A stretch of DNA of 64,000 nt, taken from the NCBI GenBank assembly GCA_036362985.1, contig JAYGXS010000010.1, forward strand, positions 10,860,118 to 10,924,117, read 5' to 3'. Of the stretch, positions 40,936 through 50,749 are shown piece by piece; position 1 is the stretch's first letter, and each line of letters begins with the position of its first letter. The notes under the pieces are model-generated. The model was given only the letters and a program-made list of their open reading frames with translations. It was not told the DNA's origin and made no database searches. This DNA comes from Ligula intestinalis (Eukaryota; Platyhelminthes; Cestoda; Diphyllobothriidea; Diphyllobothriidae). The position numbers and the translations under genes were made by a program.

Positions 40936-41385
40936 TGTCACGACTTGGTTATTTCGAGCGGACATAATCCTATTGGCTAACTGATCGACTATTTTATGCC
41001 GGCGAGTTTATGCTATTGGCTATTGCATAAATTAAGCATTCCCATTGGTTGAACCCCTTTAATATAGACTTAATCCTGCTGTCGTTTCCTATATATAGAC
41101 GGCCGTATGGAAGGTTGATCATCTCTCTCGGCAGCCGCCTCCAGACGTCTCCCAGAAGTCATCTCCGGCCAGGACCAGGACCAGGACAGTCAATCATCCC
41201 CACCAAAGGACGACTTTCCTGATTGTTCCGATTGTTGTTGCCAGGACTAATGAATTAGTCCTTCAAATAGTAGTAAATTTTAAGGGTAGCGGTCTTTGAT
41301 TAAACGTTCTTGTTCTTCTTTGTGTTCGGTTCGGTCGTTTTCATCTAGCAATCGCATTCGCTGTCGGTCGTCTCGGTTCGCTACA
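40936..41385 (+). repeat. 5' LTR of gypsy-5
   Basis: The LTR starts TGTCACGACTTGG and ends GGTTCGCTACA, about 450 bp. It includes a TATATATA-like segment near 41090. The 3' LTR is not in the window, so the left border relies on the TG start and the end of the direct repeat. Confidence 0.65.
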
Positions 41386-41387
41386 AA

Positions 41388-41404
41388 TTGGTGACAGCGG
41401 TGGG
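41388..41404 (+). promoter_or_regulatory. Gypsy-5 primer-binding site
   Basis: TTGGTGACAGCGGTGGG follows the LTR end by two bases and begins with the TGG expected opposite a tRNA CCA end. Confidence 0.7.
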
Positions 41405-41434
41405 TTATGGACATCGATCATCGCTCATCTAGTA

Positions 41435-41952
41435 ATGGCAATGGAGGAGGTGACTTCACCTGCGTCAAGGACAACGCGGCCAAATAGGTTCTCGCCTTCA
41501 GACAACTACGACCTATGGGAAAGTCGCATGAAGACCTTCATCGAGACAATTATAGAAGGAAGCAGATCTGCGGTCGTCCTAGAATGCGTGGACGACGAGG
41601 TGCTGGGCGTTGCTAGGGCCTGAAACATAACGTCATCACTAACTACGGCCACTATATTTGAGAGACTCAGACGAGAGTTTGGTGTACCAGTAACGCCATG
41701 GAGCAGTCGTCAAACTCTAAGAACTAGGAGACAAATGACAGGAGAGTCAGTTGGCGAATACCAACGCCATCTCCGCCTGTTAGCCCACAAAGCTTTTCCA
41801 GACTCCAGCTTCGCTGATCTGGAAACAAAGATCCTAGACATCTTTCTAGTAGGTGAAGCTATTGATGAGGTTAGGCGTGAGTTTGCTCGAAACACACCAA
41901 CCACCATCAAGAAGGCTCTAGAGTACGCCCAGCAAGAGCAAGCAACCTTCAT
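41435..41952 (+). pseudogene. Gypsy-5 gag
   Basis: The frame starts MEEVTSPASRTTRPNRFSPS and holds NYDLWESRMKTFIE, LTTATIFERLRREFGVPVTP, GESVGEYQRHLRLLAHKAFP and EAIDEVRREFARNTPTTIKK. This is a Ty3/gypsy capsid pattern. The only defect is a TGA at 41621-41623 in place of what is probably CGA (Arg). The frame is cut off by the gap at 41953, so the remainder cannot be judged. Confidence 0.8.
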
Positions 41953-41962
41953 NNNNNNNNNN
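41953..41962. other. Assembly gap (10 N)
   Basis: Ten consecutive N. Sequence after it does not continue the gag, so the gap probably hides an unknown length and may join non-adjacent contigs. Confidence 0.95.
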
Positions 41963-42144
41963 GCTGTGAAAAATTCCTCCGCTGTGAATTATTTCCAAAG
42001 TTTGGAAATTGTTTCTTGGACGTGTCGATATTGTAAAAAACTCCTCGGCGCCACAAAAATCTGCACATCACCGAATTGCATGCCGTGGCTGAGTCTTTAT
42101 ATCACTGTGTTGTTATTTACCCTTATCCTAATATTGTCATAATA
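41963..42144 (+). other. Short frame with a CxxC...C(x5)C pattern, unknown
   Basis: After the gap a plus frame reads WTCRYCKKLLGATKICTSPNC, two possible zinc-binding cysteine pairs, and then a hydrophobic LSLYITVLLFTLILILS end. It is too short to assign and may be chance. Confidence 0.2.
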
Positions 42145-42222
42145 TTTAGGATAAAAGTGACTCTCAAGTTATGATCAAAGTGACTCTCACATTAGGATAA
42201 AAGTGACTCTCACACTATTCCT
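42145..42222 (+). repeat. Short tandem repeat, unit about 22 bp
   Basis: The unit (tt)aggataaaagtgactctcac occurs three times, the middle one as atgatcaaagtgactctcac. Confidence 0.75.
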
Positions 42223-42470
42223 AAGGAAATTTTATAACCAAACACATTTCATTATATCTGTCAGGAACTCAATATTTTACTCTGACTTGCTGTAACCTGC
42301 TTGTCTCAGTAAACTTGAAATATCTGGCCAATCGGTCTTCTCTCCGCCTCACTCCTACGGGCTCTTGAGTTTGGCTTCCGACTTAATTGGCAGTATCAGA
42401 CGCAGGTCGTAACACAAAAAATCTTACATAACATGGAGATTTTAGATGCTACAAGTCCGTTAGCATGAAA

Positions 42471-42550
42471 CGTTTCGCCACCACCGGATCTCGAACTCGG
42501 GTCGCCAAATCTGGTTATAAGCGGTGTTAGCACCTCAGGCAGCCCGGCCA
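42471..42550 (-). ncRNA. tRNA-like sequence upstream of CR1-A
   Basis: On the minus strand CGGGCTGCCTGAGGTGCTAACACC is followed by a central arm and GAGTTCGAGATCC, a B-box-like element. The acceptor ends do not pair well. It may be a tRNA-derived SINE or pseudogene. Confidence 0.35.
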
Positions 42551-42599
42551 CTTCGACACGGGCCCTTGACAACCATATCAAGATACGACCAGAAAGTAA

Positions 42600-43119
42600 C
42601 TGCAGATATGGCCACTTAGATAATGCTATTAATTCTCTACCTCCCGCCAAACGGCCAAGATGTCTACTAAGTTTACCGAAGTTAGACTGTGAGGACTTCT
42701 TCCTCCGCAAGGAGTTTTCGGAGATGAAGCAGGAACTTTACCACGAGGTACATTAACTGAAACAAGAGATAGCCTACCTAAAAACGCATATTTCTTATAC
42801 AGCGGTTAAAACAGCCCTTGTCGGCCAAAACCGGGGGTAAATAAAAGTAAAAATGCTCAGATAGTTTCGGCCGGTAAACCTAAAACTCGCATATCATCTG
42901 CCGAACCAAATAAACCAGCGGGCGTCTCACTCGATCGCAAAGAAACTACAATAATTCCGCAGTCTACGCCATCGTTACTCGGCTCAGGCAGCACTAGCAA
43001 TGATCTGGATTTGCGTCCTAGCGTCACATCATTGCTCGATGCTGCACTAGAAAGCGATGATACAGAGTTCGATAGGATTTTGAAGCCAAAAAAGCATAGG
43101 GATAGAAAGGGCCAGGGGT
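42600..43119 (+). pseudogene. CR1-A ORF1, N-terminal part (coiled-coil type)
   Basis: Frames read AINSLPPAKRPRCLLSLPKL, KEFSEMKQELYHEV-LKQEIA (heptad-like, likely coiled coil), then PNKPAGVSLDRKETTIIPQS and RPSVTSLLDAALESDDTEFD. Stops separate the blocks. ORF1 proteins bind the element RNA. The last block is repeated in a diverged form in the next frame. Confidence 0.6.
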
Positions 43120-44094
43120 GTGCAGTCAGCTAATCCAAAAACCAGCACATCAGGACCCATCGAACCTCAAGAACTGGATACAGATGCCCGCTTGGTTATA
43201 ACTCATGAGCTCGCAACAGATGCACCAGTGAGTCACAAGCAGAATATAGTTGTAAAAGGGGCTCCAGACATAGCGTCAACAATTACACAAGAAGGAGTTG
43301 ACGCTGATATGGACTTGGATTTGGACATGTCTGACGACACACCTGAAACCTGCATATCGGATCATGTGTCAAGCCCACGGGCTACACCATCAACAATCGG
43401 CTTAAGTGACACTAGCTATTATCGGGATTTGCATCCTAGCACCACATCGATGCTTGAATCTGCACAAGAAAGCGATGACCAAGAGGTAGACAAGATTTTT
43501 AAATCAAATTCAACTTCTTCTACTGTGCCACATTTTCTCCAAAATAGACTAAAAAAATTACAAAAACCACTTAAGAGTACGTCTAATAGCTCTTTATCAG
43601 CTCACTTAAGAGTAGCGCAAATATTTGAATTAGCGCTTAAAATAAGGCTTGCACAAGATAGGCGTAGAGAGGCCACAGCATTAAGTGATGCAAATTCTTC
43701 CAGATCAGTTGCTCAAGTCTTCCGTCTTCGGTCGTCGGCTAAGCTTCAGAAAGTCATTCCACCCTTACTCAATGGGAACAATCATTTTGTTACAGAGGAT
43801 TTGGAGAAAGCAGCATTGCTTAATTCATTTCTCGCCAAGTTCTTTACCATCGAAACTAGCCCCACTCCTGTAATCCCCCTGCTGTGTGATTCAAATCTCA
43901 GTACTTTTTTATTCTCACCCGCTTGTATTCAAAAAGAAATAAGTCGTCTTAAAGATTCACATTCGGTTGGAACTGATAACATTCCAAACTCACTCATCAA
44001 ACAATTAAGAGATTTCCCACCCTTACTGAGTAAGTTATTTTCAGTGTTTTTGAGAATGGCTTTTTCCCGGACTACTGGAAAACTTCTATTATAA
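43120..44094 (+). CDS. CR1-A fused frame: ORF1 C-terminus joined to the EN-RT linker
   Basis: A 324-codon open frame (no ATG at the nominal start) begins with acidic ORF1 sequence (VSHKQNIVVKGAPDIAST, ADMDLDLDMSDD, LHPSTTSMLESAQESDDQEV). From about residue 130 it continues with the linker between endonuclease and RT (STVPHFLQNRLKKLQKPLKS, SSLSAHLRVAQIFELALKI, SVGTDNIPNSLIKQL). The linker matches the minus-strand copy at 48800-49150. The endonuclease has been lost with the frame kept. It is unlikely to be functional, but it is an unusual intact fusion. Confidence 0.72.
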   Translation: MQSANPKTSTSGPIEPQELDTDARLVITHELATDAPVSHKQNIVVKGAPDIASTITQEGVDADMDLDLDMSDDTPETCISDHVSSPRATPSTIGLSDTSYYRDLHPSTTSMLESAQESDDQEVDKIFKSNSTSSTVPHFLQNRLKKLQKPLKSTSNSSLSAHLRVAQIFELALKIRLAQDRRREATALSDANSSRSVAQVFRLRSSAKLQKVIPPLLNGNNHFVTEDLEKAALLNSFLAKFFTIETSPTPVIPLLCDSNLSTFLFSPACIQKEISRLKDSHSVGTDNIPNSLIKQLRDFPPLLSKLFSVFLRMAFSRTTGKLLL

Positions 44095-45296
44095 TTCCCG
44101 TATTTAAATCTGGTTCCCGATCAGATATTCACAATTATCGCGGTGTTCATAAAACGCCCTCTCTGGCTTAACACTTTGAAAAACTAATTGCCAAAAAAAT
44201 TACAGATTTCTGCATAAACAATAACATTCTCAGCTCCTCACAGCATGGCTTTTTACCAGACCGATCTTGTGAAACATGCCACATGTATTTTCTAAATCTA
44301 CTTACTTCTCTTCGTAATGATCATCTATCTGTGGTAGGTATCTATTTTAACCTTAGTAAAGCATTTGATAAAGTTCCTCACAAGAGGCTCCTAGCCAAAC
44401 TAGAGGCTATAGGATTTCGTAGTCTTCTTACGGACTTCATCAGATCTTATCGTTCAAATTGACAACAAAAGGTGTTAGTGGGATCCTCATACTCTTCTCC
44501 TTCCGAAATTTTGAGTGGTGTCCTTCAAGGTACCGTGCTAGGTCCTCTGCTCTTTTTGCTTTGCATAAATGATATCTCATTGAGTGTTAAACACTCCCAA
44601 TCTTATATTTATGCAGATGATCTCAAATGTGTTTACTCCTTCTCTAACTCTACGGCCGCGAGATGCTTAGAACAAATTCATTCTGATCTGCACGCGCTTT
44701 CGGCGTGGAGCTCAACATGGCAAATGGAGTTCTCACCTTCTAAGTGCCGAGATATGTGCTTTGGGCCTGAAAGGCTGCCACAACCTGTTATTTTTCAAGG
44801 TTACCCAATGACTGAATGTTCCAGCATCAAGGACTTAGGATTAAGCTACACCAATAAATTAGACCTTTCTCCTCACGCCGATAGAATTGCAGCCAAAGCC
44901 GCACAGATTTGCGGCTTTATCCCTTATAATTTCTATCTTCCTGAAATGAAATTAAGACTTTATCTTATGTTCGTGCTTCCCATCTTAGAATACTGTTGCC
45001 CCTTTTTCGGTCACATGAATGAAGGTAGCCATTCAAAAATTGAACAAATTCAAAAAAATTTCACACGAAAACTGCTGTATCCGACAGCTTCTTATACTTG
45101 CTACACAAATAGGTGTCAATTAACAAAACTAAGGTTCCTTTGGCTCAGGAAATTGGAAGCAGGCTTTTGTCTCTTTTTTCGGCTTAATAATTGCAAAAAT
45201 TTACCCAGGACTTCTGTTATTACCCCCGTCAGCCGTCCCTGCAACCTAAGAAACTCGGCACTTGTTAAACCCCCTCCTGCATCTTCCTCATGTTAA
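44060..45296 (+). pseudogene. CR1-A (copy 1) reverse transcriptase
   Basis: After a frameshift near 44060 the sequence reads YWKTSIIIPVFKSGSRSDIH, NYRGVHKTPSLA, HGFLPDRSCETCHMYFL, VVGIYFNLSKAFDKVPHKRL (motif A, with Asn for the usual Asp), then LSGVLQGTVLGPLLFLLCIN (motif B), YADDLKCVYSF (YADD at 44610-44621) and FILPYN-type C-terminal blocks. Two stops occur before 44472; the frame 44472-45296 is then clean to its end. The Asp-to-Asn change alone would kill the polymerase. Confidence 0.9.
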
Positions 45297-45970
45297 CGCT
45301 CTTTGTTTTTGGCTTCCAGATAAAGCTTTCTTTGGAATAACTTGCCAATTGAAATAAGGTCGTTAACTAGACTGTCTGCTTCCAGACAGAGACTGCATAT
45401 TTATCTTAACACTGATTCCATTAACCTTCTTCTCCTCATCTTTTCCGAGCAGCTTTCTCCATGACCCCGAGAAAGGACCATCGGGAATTTAGGAGATCCG
45501 CTTGAAACTATTCTCTCTGCCTCGTGTCCCCCGAGAACCTAGATGTTTCCATTAACCACCGCTGAATCAACCGAAGCCACGTGGTAGTACTCAGTCTAAA
45601 ATGCTGCAGTTTCGTTGACTACTCACGTTCATCAGACCACCCACACCTATTTCTGCTCTTCTACTATCTTCCTAAGCAGTTTTTTTCTCTTGCACACTTT
45701 TTGAACATGGAGGCCCGTTGAACACTGCCTCCATTTTCACGGTAAGAGTTGTTTTTAAATTGTCACAAGTTTTCGTTTTTAGTTCAAAATTACCTGCAAA
45801 AAATTGCTAAATGTTGCCCTAAAAGGACAATTTATGCTGGCATTATTACGACTTTCTATGTCTACTTGCACATATTGTCAACTTATTTTTTGAATTTTTA
45901 TTTGTTCGAAATTAACTTTGTATACATAGTACCGTACCGGCGCTGAAAAATATAAATTCCAAATTCCAAA
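45297..45970 (+). repeat. CR1-A 3' UTR
   Basis: Conserved non-coding tail, highly similar to the reverse complement of 63387-64000 over its whole length. It ends in the tandem aaattcc repeat. The minus-strand copy at 46900-47303 is a diverged version. Confidence 0.85.
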
Positions 45971-45999
45971 GAACATAACTCAAAATAGGCCTAATCCTA

Positions 46000-46300
46000 A
46001 GAAAGCCGGAGTTTTCACGGGTTTGCACTTAGCTTATCTAATAGCCAGTACATCAGAACCGAGTGTACCGAATACAAGTGCTCCCTCGGCCGAAACATGT
46101 GAGCTCGCAACATTTGCCCCATTGAGTCGCAAGCAGAAAATAGTTGTAAAGGGGGCCCCAGAGTTAGAGTCGTCAATTGCACAAGAGCAAATTGACCATG
46201 ACGTGGGTCTTATGCGAGTTTACGCCAAACCGTTGCTAGAACCAAGCAAGTCTTTCCGCATTATTTTGACATTTCGAATAAATAATAATAAATAAAAAAT
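46000..46300 (+). pseudogene. CR1-A ORF1 fragment, second copy
   Basis: The frame has TSAPSAETCELATFAPLSRK, QKIVVKGAPELESSIAQEQI, parallel to SHKQNIVVKGAPDIASTITQ in 43120-44094. It then loses similarity at about 46215. A truncated or rearranged ORF1 copy directly downstream of CR1-A. Confidence 0.7.
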
Positions 46301-46899
46301 AAATTTTATATTTTAGGCCCGGAGGGTCTCCTCATTGCAAAATTAGTGCTGTGAAAAAATAAATCCAAAGTTGATGAATGCTGCTCTCCATGAAACAACA
46401 ACACAGAGAGCGGGAGCGTTTAGTAGTGTTGGTAGATTATTCATATTCACCAACATATCGTCGTTTTAAAAAAGTAGTCAAGGTATGGTGAATTAAGGAG
46501 GAAGCAGTTAAAAAACTCCTACCATTTAAGCTGGGGCGGGGTTCAGCGAACCTTTGCTTGAAAAAAAGCAAAACGTTGGAGAAAACAACTGCTTTAACAA
46601 AAGTAAAGTGGTTGGTTGAGAGGATTGATTGTAGTGCAATGAGACAGGACTGTTGATGAGAACGAATGAGGGTTGGAAATACTTCTTGTGATTGGAGAAA
46701 TCATAAAACAGCAGAGGCTGTCGTTCACCATTGTTAAACCACCCGACTGGCTTCATGATCAACCATCAGGGAGGTGAGACCGGAGGAGGTCATCGCGGAC
46801 AAACAGGGTCGACAAGAGAGTGAACGGCAGAGGTAACCTGATCATCAACGAAACGCTGGAGATATGACATTGCAGACTGCGAAGTTTAGCGACGAGCTG
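46301..46899. other. No gene recognised
   Basis: AT-rich sequence with short frames. No domain or repeat assigned. Confidence 0.3.
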
Positions 46900-47303
46900 G
46901 CGAAAAAAGCAGAACCGTCACGAGCATGACTAAAGACCATGAAGCCCATCGTCAGGGTTGTAAAACGGAGAATGGAGAAAACGGCAGTGATGACTGGACA
47001 GAGAAGTGGACGAAACATCGTTGCAAATATCACTCAAATGAGGAAGAAATAGACATATATGGAAAACAATGTAATATAAATATAACCGGGTCAAATATCA
47101 GGAGGACCTTTTTCAAAGTCCAAAAGTTGTGTGTTTGGAAAGGAGACGGATAAAAAGGACTTTATATCTTCAGAAGTTAAGTGTTTACGTAATTTGACTT
47201 AAAAAAACTGCAAGGTTAGACGACAGCCTAATTTCGAGGGCAATATTATTCCAGAGGAAAGCATATTTGGAGGCAAGGAAGTGAGAATTGTTCGAAGTGG
47301 AGC

Positions 47304-48641
47304 TTAAGGGGGTGCAATAATCCTTGAGGAATTACGAGTGGCATAAGACCTCTCTGCGGGAATGAGAGCGTTGATTCGTGGAAGTTTAGGGGTAGAGTTA
47401 ACGCGAGAGAGAAAACAGAGGCCCGCTTCGAGTCTTCTGACCCAAAGAAATGTCATGTTCGCTAACTGACATCTCTCCGTATAAGAAATAGTGGATCGAG
47501 GAAGAGCGAATATTTTGCGAGTAAATACCCTCTGTACATTTTCAATCATACTGCGGTCCGAAGCATTCATTAGACCAAAGAGGGGACAGCAGTATTCTAG
47601 GATGGGTAGAACATGCATGCGATAAAGTTTTAACTGTATTTCCAGCAGGCAGAAATTGTGTGATATAAAACCACATATCTGTGCAGCCTTCGCAGATATT
47701 CGATCCACATGGGGCAAAAATGCTAGTTTATTTGTGTAGCTTAGACATACGTCTTTTTTAGTGGACCGTTCTAAAAGTGGAGTATTTTGAAAGACTAGGG
47801 GGCGAGGAAACTTGGCGGGACCGAAACACACGAAACTACACTTGGATGGAGAGAATTCCATCTGCCAGGTAGCACTCAAACGTGAGAGTGTAAGTAGGTC
47901 CGCATTTATTTTATCAGTGCATATACTTGCCGCGTCCTTAGAAAATGAGTATATGCATTTGAGGTCATCTGCATAAATGAGATTGTGTAAATTTTTCAGA
48001 ACAGTCGACATTTCATTTATATATAGAATGAAGAGTAAAGGACCCAAGGCAGTGCCTTGAAAAACGCCACTCGTGATCAGCTGAGAAGTGGAGTAACTAT
48101 TACCTACTAGGACCTTCTGGCTGCGGTCAGACAAGTAGAAACCGATGAAGTCAAAGAGAGGGGGACGGATGCCAATGACTTCCAATTTTACGAGAATCCG
48201 TCTGTGTGGTACCTTGTCGAAGGCTTTGCTCAGGTCGAAGTAGATAACAACCACGGATTGCTGCTCGTTGCGGAGGGAAGTGGCGTGGTTAAGGAAAGCT
48301 AAGTGACACGTCTCGTATGATCTTGCGGGTAGAAAACCATGCTGCAAGTCACTTAAAAGCTTATTTTTTAGGCAAAAATGGAGAATTTGATTAAAAATTA
48401 TCTTCTCCAGAAGTTTAGCAAGGGCCGGGGTTTTATGAACACCGCGGTAGTTATTTATGTCTGAACGAGTTCGTGATTTCAAGACTGAAAGAATAATGGA
48501 TGTCCTCCAAGTGTCAGGAAAGTAACCATTTAAAAGATTGACTGAAAATATATGGCTAAGTAATTTGGGAAAGGTCGACACCATTTTGATAACTGAATTG
48601 GGGATACCATCAGTTAACGAAGAGTGCGAGTTATTAGACAA
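47304..48641 (-). CDS. CR1-A (copy 2) reverse transcriptase, 445-codon intact frame
   Basis: The frame runs from the RT fingers (DGIPNSVIKMVSTFPKLLSH, YFPDTWRTSIILSVLKSRTR, NNYRGVHKTPALAKLLEKII) through motif A VVVIYFDLSKAFDKVPHRRI, motif B GVFQGTALGPLLFILYIN and motif C YADDLK (47964-47975) to the C-terminal thumb (ICGFISHNFCLLEIQLKLYR, LPILEYCCPLFGLMN) and a stop at 47304. All catalytic Asp residues are present. The upstream linker is in another frame, so there is no complete ORF2. The first ATG is internal, not a natural start. This is a young-looking RT. Confidence 0.92.
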   Translation of the reverse strand: MSNNSHSSLTDGIPNSVIKMVSTFPKLLSHIFSVNLLNGYFPDTWRTSIILSVLKSRTRSDINNYRGVHKTPALAKLLEKIIFNQILHFCLKNKLLSDLQHGFLPARSYETCHLAFLNHATSLRNEQQSVVVIYFDLSKAFDKVPHRRILVKLEVIGIRPPLFDFIGFYLSDRSQKVLVGNSYSTSQLITSGVFQGTALGPLLFILYINEMSTVLKNLHNLIYADDLKCIYSFSKDAASICTDKINADLLTLSRLSATWQMEFSPSKCSFVCFGPAKFPRPLVFQNTPLLERSTKKDVCLSYTNKLAFLPHVDRISAKAAQICGFISHNFCLLEIQLKLYRMHVLPILEYCCPLFGLMNASDRSMIENVQRVFTRKIFALPRSTISYTERCQLANMTFLWVRRLEAGLCFLSRVNSTPKLPRINALIPAERSYATRNSSRIIAPP

Positions 48642-48649
48642 ATTATCTG

Positions 48650-49456
48650 CTTACGAATTAATTCTATGAAGAAATCAATGTTCCCGAGAGTATTGCCTGA
48701 GTATGGTTGAAACGACGGGACCAGTTCGGATTCTGCCGTAAAATGCTTCGCAAAGAAAGCATTGAATAATTTAGCCTTATCAGACTCATCCAGTACAAAC
48801 GTTTAATTTTTATTAGGCAATGGGGGTTTTTCAATTCCTCGTTTTGCGGAGGACCAACGACGAGACAGTTGTTCAACCGATTTTGCAGAGTTTGACTCAC
48901 TCAGGGCGCAAGATTCCCTGTGCTGGTCAGGTGCAAGACAAATCTTTGACTCTAATTCGAAGATCTCTGCGATCCCTAGATGCGCAGACAGCGAACTAGT
49001 AGATGTATCTTTCAGCTGCCTCCTCGATTTCTCCAGTCTGGGCAAAAGAAAATGAGGGACGGTCGATTCTGGTGTGTAGGGTTTCACAATTTTAGTGGGC
49101 ACAAATTCCAGCATTTTATTAGAAACGACCGACATGAGTTCAGAAAGATATGCAGCGTCTTTAATGGAGGAGAGGCTCTGCCAATCTAATGAGTCAGGAA
49201 AATTGTTGATTGAGTTAACATCTGCAAGGTCATACGCATGAAAGGTACGACTAGTACTAGCCTTTTCCGTAGAAGGAATCGGAAGGCAAAAGCGAATTAA
49301 TGTGTGATCACGTTGGAAGATGTCCTGCTTAAAATCAACGATGAGAGGGGCAATACCAGGGAAGGCGCCAACAGCTCCATAATCAATTTCTCGGCCACGA
49401 CCTCTAAAGGTTATTTGATAAACTGAAGCACAGATGAAACTATTGCTAGAGCGCAA
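48650..49456 (-). pseudogene. CR1-A (copy 2) endonuclease end and linker
   Basis: The 217-codon frame reads REIDYGAVGAFPGIAPLIVD, RDHTLIRFCLPIPSTEKAST (end of the endonuclease with the DH motif), then STVPHFLLPRLEKSRRQLKD and SSLSAHLGIAEIFELESKIC, the linker also seen in copy 1. A stop after KPPLPNKN at 48803 and a frameshift separate it from RT. Confidence 0.82.
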
Positions 49457-49980
49457 ACCATCCTTACGGAGTCTGCATTCGCAAGTTTTTTTTCAGCCGG
49501 ATTACGAGTTGAAAGAGCGAAAAAAGATGAGACAGCTAATAATAGAGCTGGAGAAACGGACAACCAATGGCGAAAAAAATCTTAAAATAAGAGAGGGACA
49601 AATAGTTCAAGTCAAAGGGATATCTCTCTGGTCAAAGCCGGTAACAGTGACAGCCTAGCTGTCCCGCCACCGCAACCTTAGACATGCCCTCTTAAATTGG
49701 TCGTTTTAAATGCCGGATCACTGATTAAGGAAATGGCTCTGCTCCAGACTCTGCTTTTCTTCAACCGCCTAGACATTGTTATGGTAACTGAGACATAGGC
49801 ATCGGCCTACGTAGCTAACTCTGAACTCTCTGTTCTAGGCTATGCATGCGTTCGGAACGATCGAAACAATGGCCGTGGCGGAGGAAGCTGAATTTATATA
49901 AAGCAGCCACTTGCATTTCTCCCGTTGGACTATCCACTATCCACAATTAACAGCGTTGGAGGAGAGCTGCTGGCTACGAG
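49440..49980 (+). pseudogene. CR1-type ORF1 end and endonuclease start, inverted relative to CR1-A copy 2
   Basis: The plus strand reads QPDYELKERKKMRQLIIELE (ORF1 end), then across a frame change LKLVVLNAGSLIKEMALLQT, LFFNRLDIVMVTET (catalytic TE.) and NDRNNGRGGGS-IYIKQPL. This is exactly the portion missing from the adjacent minus-strand copy, placed head-to-head with it. It may be a 5' inversion of the same insertion. Confidence 0.65.
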
Positions 49981-50113
49981 TTAGGAAGTAAGTTGATACA
50001 AAGAAAAATTTAAAATGTATGACAGTTTCATTTTCGGAAAGGCAATCTTAACATAAATATGACAGACAATATATGGCGACTTGCAAATCGCGAGAAGTAT
50101 AATTTGATGCAGT

Positions 50114-50743
50114 GTATGTGATAAGCAATGTGATTCATTGTATAGGGATTCATTGTAATCTGATGCAGGAGTTTTTACCTTCATTGCATTTGCGCTTGAT
50201 ACATGTCCAGTCTACTCTTAAATGCATTGACACAAATGGAGAGGACAACCCCTTCTGGAAGAGCGTTTCACGCTGAAACTACTTTGTTGGTAAAAAAATT
50301 TCTTCCGTTGATCCTTGCTTTGCCCGGGCTTAGTTTAAGGGGATGCCCGCGCAAAGCTGGTGTGTAAGCCTGGGCAAAGAAATCACCAGAAACGAAACAA
50401 CAATGCAGGTTATTCATAATGTGGAAGTGTATGTGATAAGCAATGTGACTCATTGTAAAGGGATTCATTGTAATCTGATGAAGGAGTTTTTACCTTCATT
50501 GCGTTTGCGCTTGATACATGTCCAGTCTACTCTTAAATGCATTGACACAAGTGGAGAGGACAACCTCTTCTGGAAGAGCGTTTCACACTGAAACTACTCT
50601 GTTGGTAACGAAAAAATTTCTTCCGTTGATCCTTGCTTTGCCCGGGCGTAGTTAAAGGGAATGCCCGCGCAAAGTTGGTGTGTTAGCCTGGTCAAAGAAA
50701 TCACCAGGAACGAAACAACAATGCAGGTTATTAATAATGTGGA
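50114..50743 (-). repeat. 315-bp tandem duplication of the CR1-C C-terminal region
   Basis: Unit 1 (50114-50428) and unit 2 (50429-50743) are about 95% identical. Each encodes on the minus strand RGHPLKLSPGKARINGRNFF, NALPEGVV and AFKSRLDMYQ, the CR1-type C-terminus followed by the stop. In both units a TGA replaces the conserved Trp before NALPEGVV. Confidence 0.88.
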
Positions 50744-50749
50744 AGGTTA

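Larger units (their letters stand above)
42600..45970 (+). mobile_element. CR1-A (copy 1): CR1-type non-LTR retrotransposon, endonuclease deleted
   Basis: ORF1, RT and 3' UTR of one element lie on the plus strand, but the endonuclease is missing. The 3' end is ...ctgaaaaatataaattccaaattccaaa, with a duplicated aaattcc, the short 3' repeat typical of CR1. The same UTR is found on the minus strand at 63387-64000. Stops and a frameshift occur in RT. Confidence 0.88.
46900..49456 (-). mobile_element. CR1-A (copy 2): RT-bearing CR1-type element on the minus strand
   Basis: The minus strand carries the end of the endonuclease, linker, RT and 3' UTR. The 5' part (ORF1 end and endonuclease start) lies next to it in inverted orientation (49440-49980). 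The RT is the longest clean frame in the window. Confidence 0.85.

Noticed and set aside
41983..42142. Cysteine-pair frame followed by a hydrophobic segment after the gap, as a small membrane protein
   Set aside because: It is short, follows an assembly gap and has no support beyond pattern; listed only as low-confidence.
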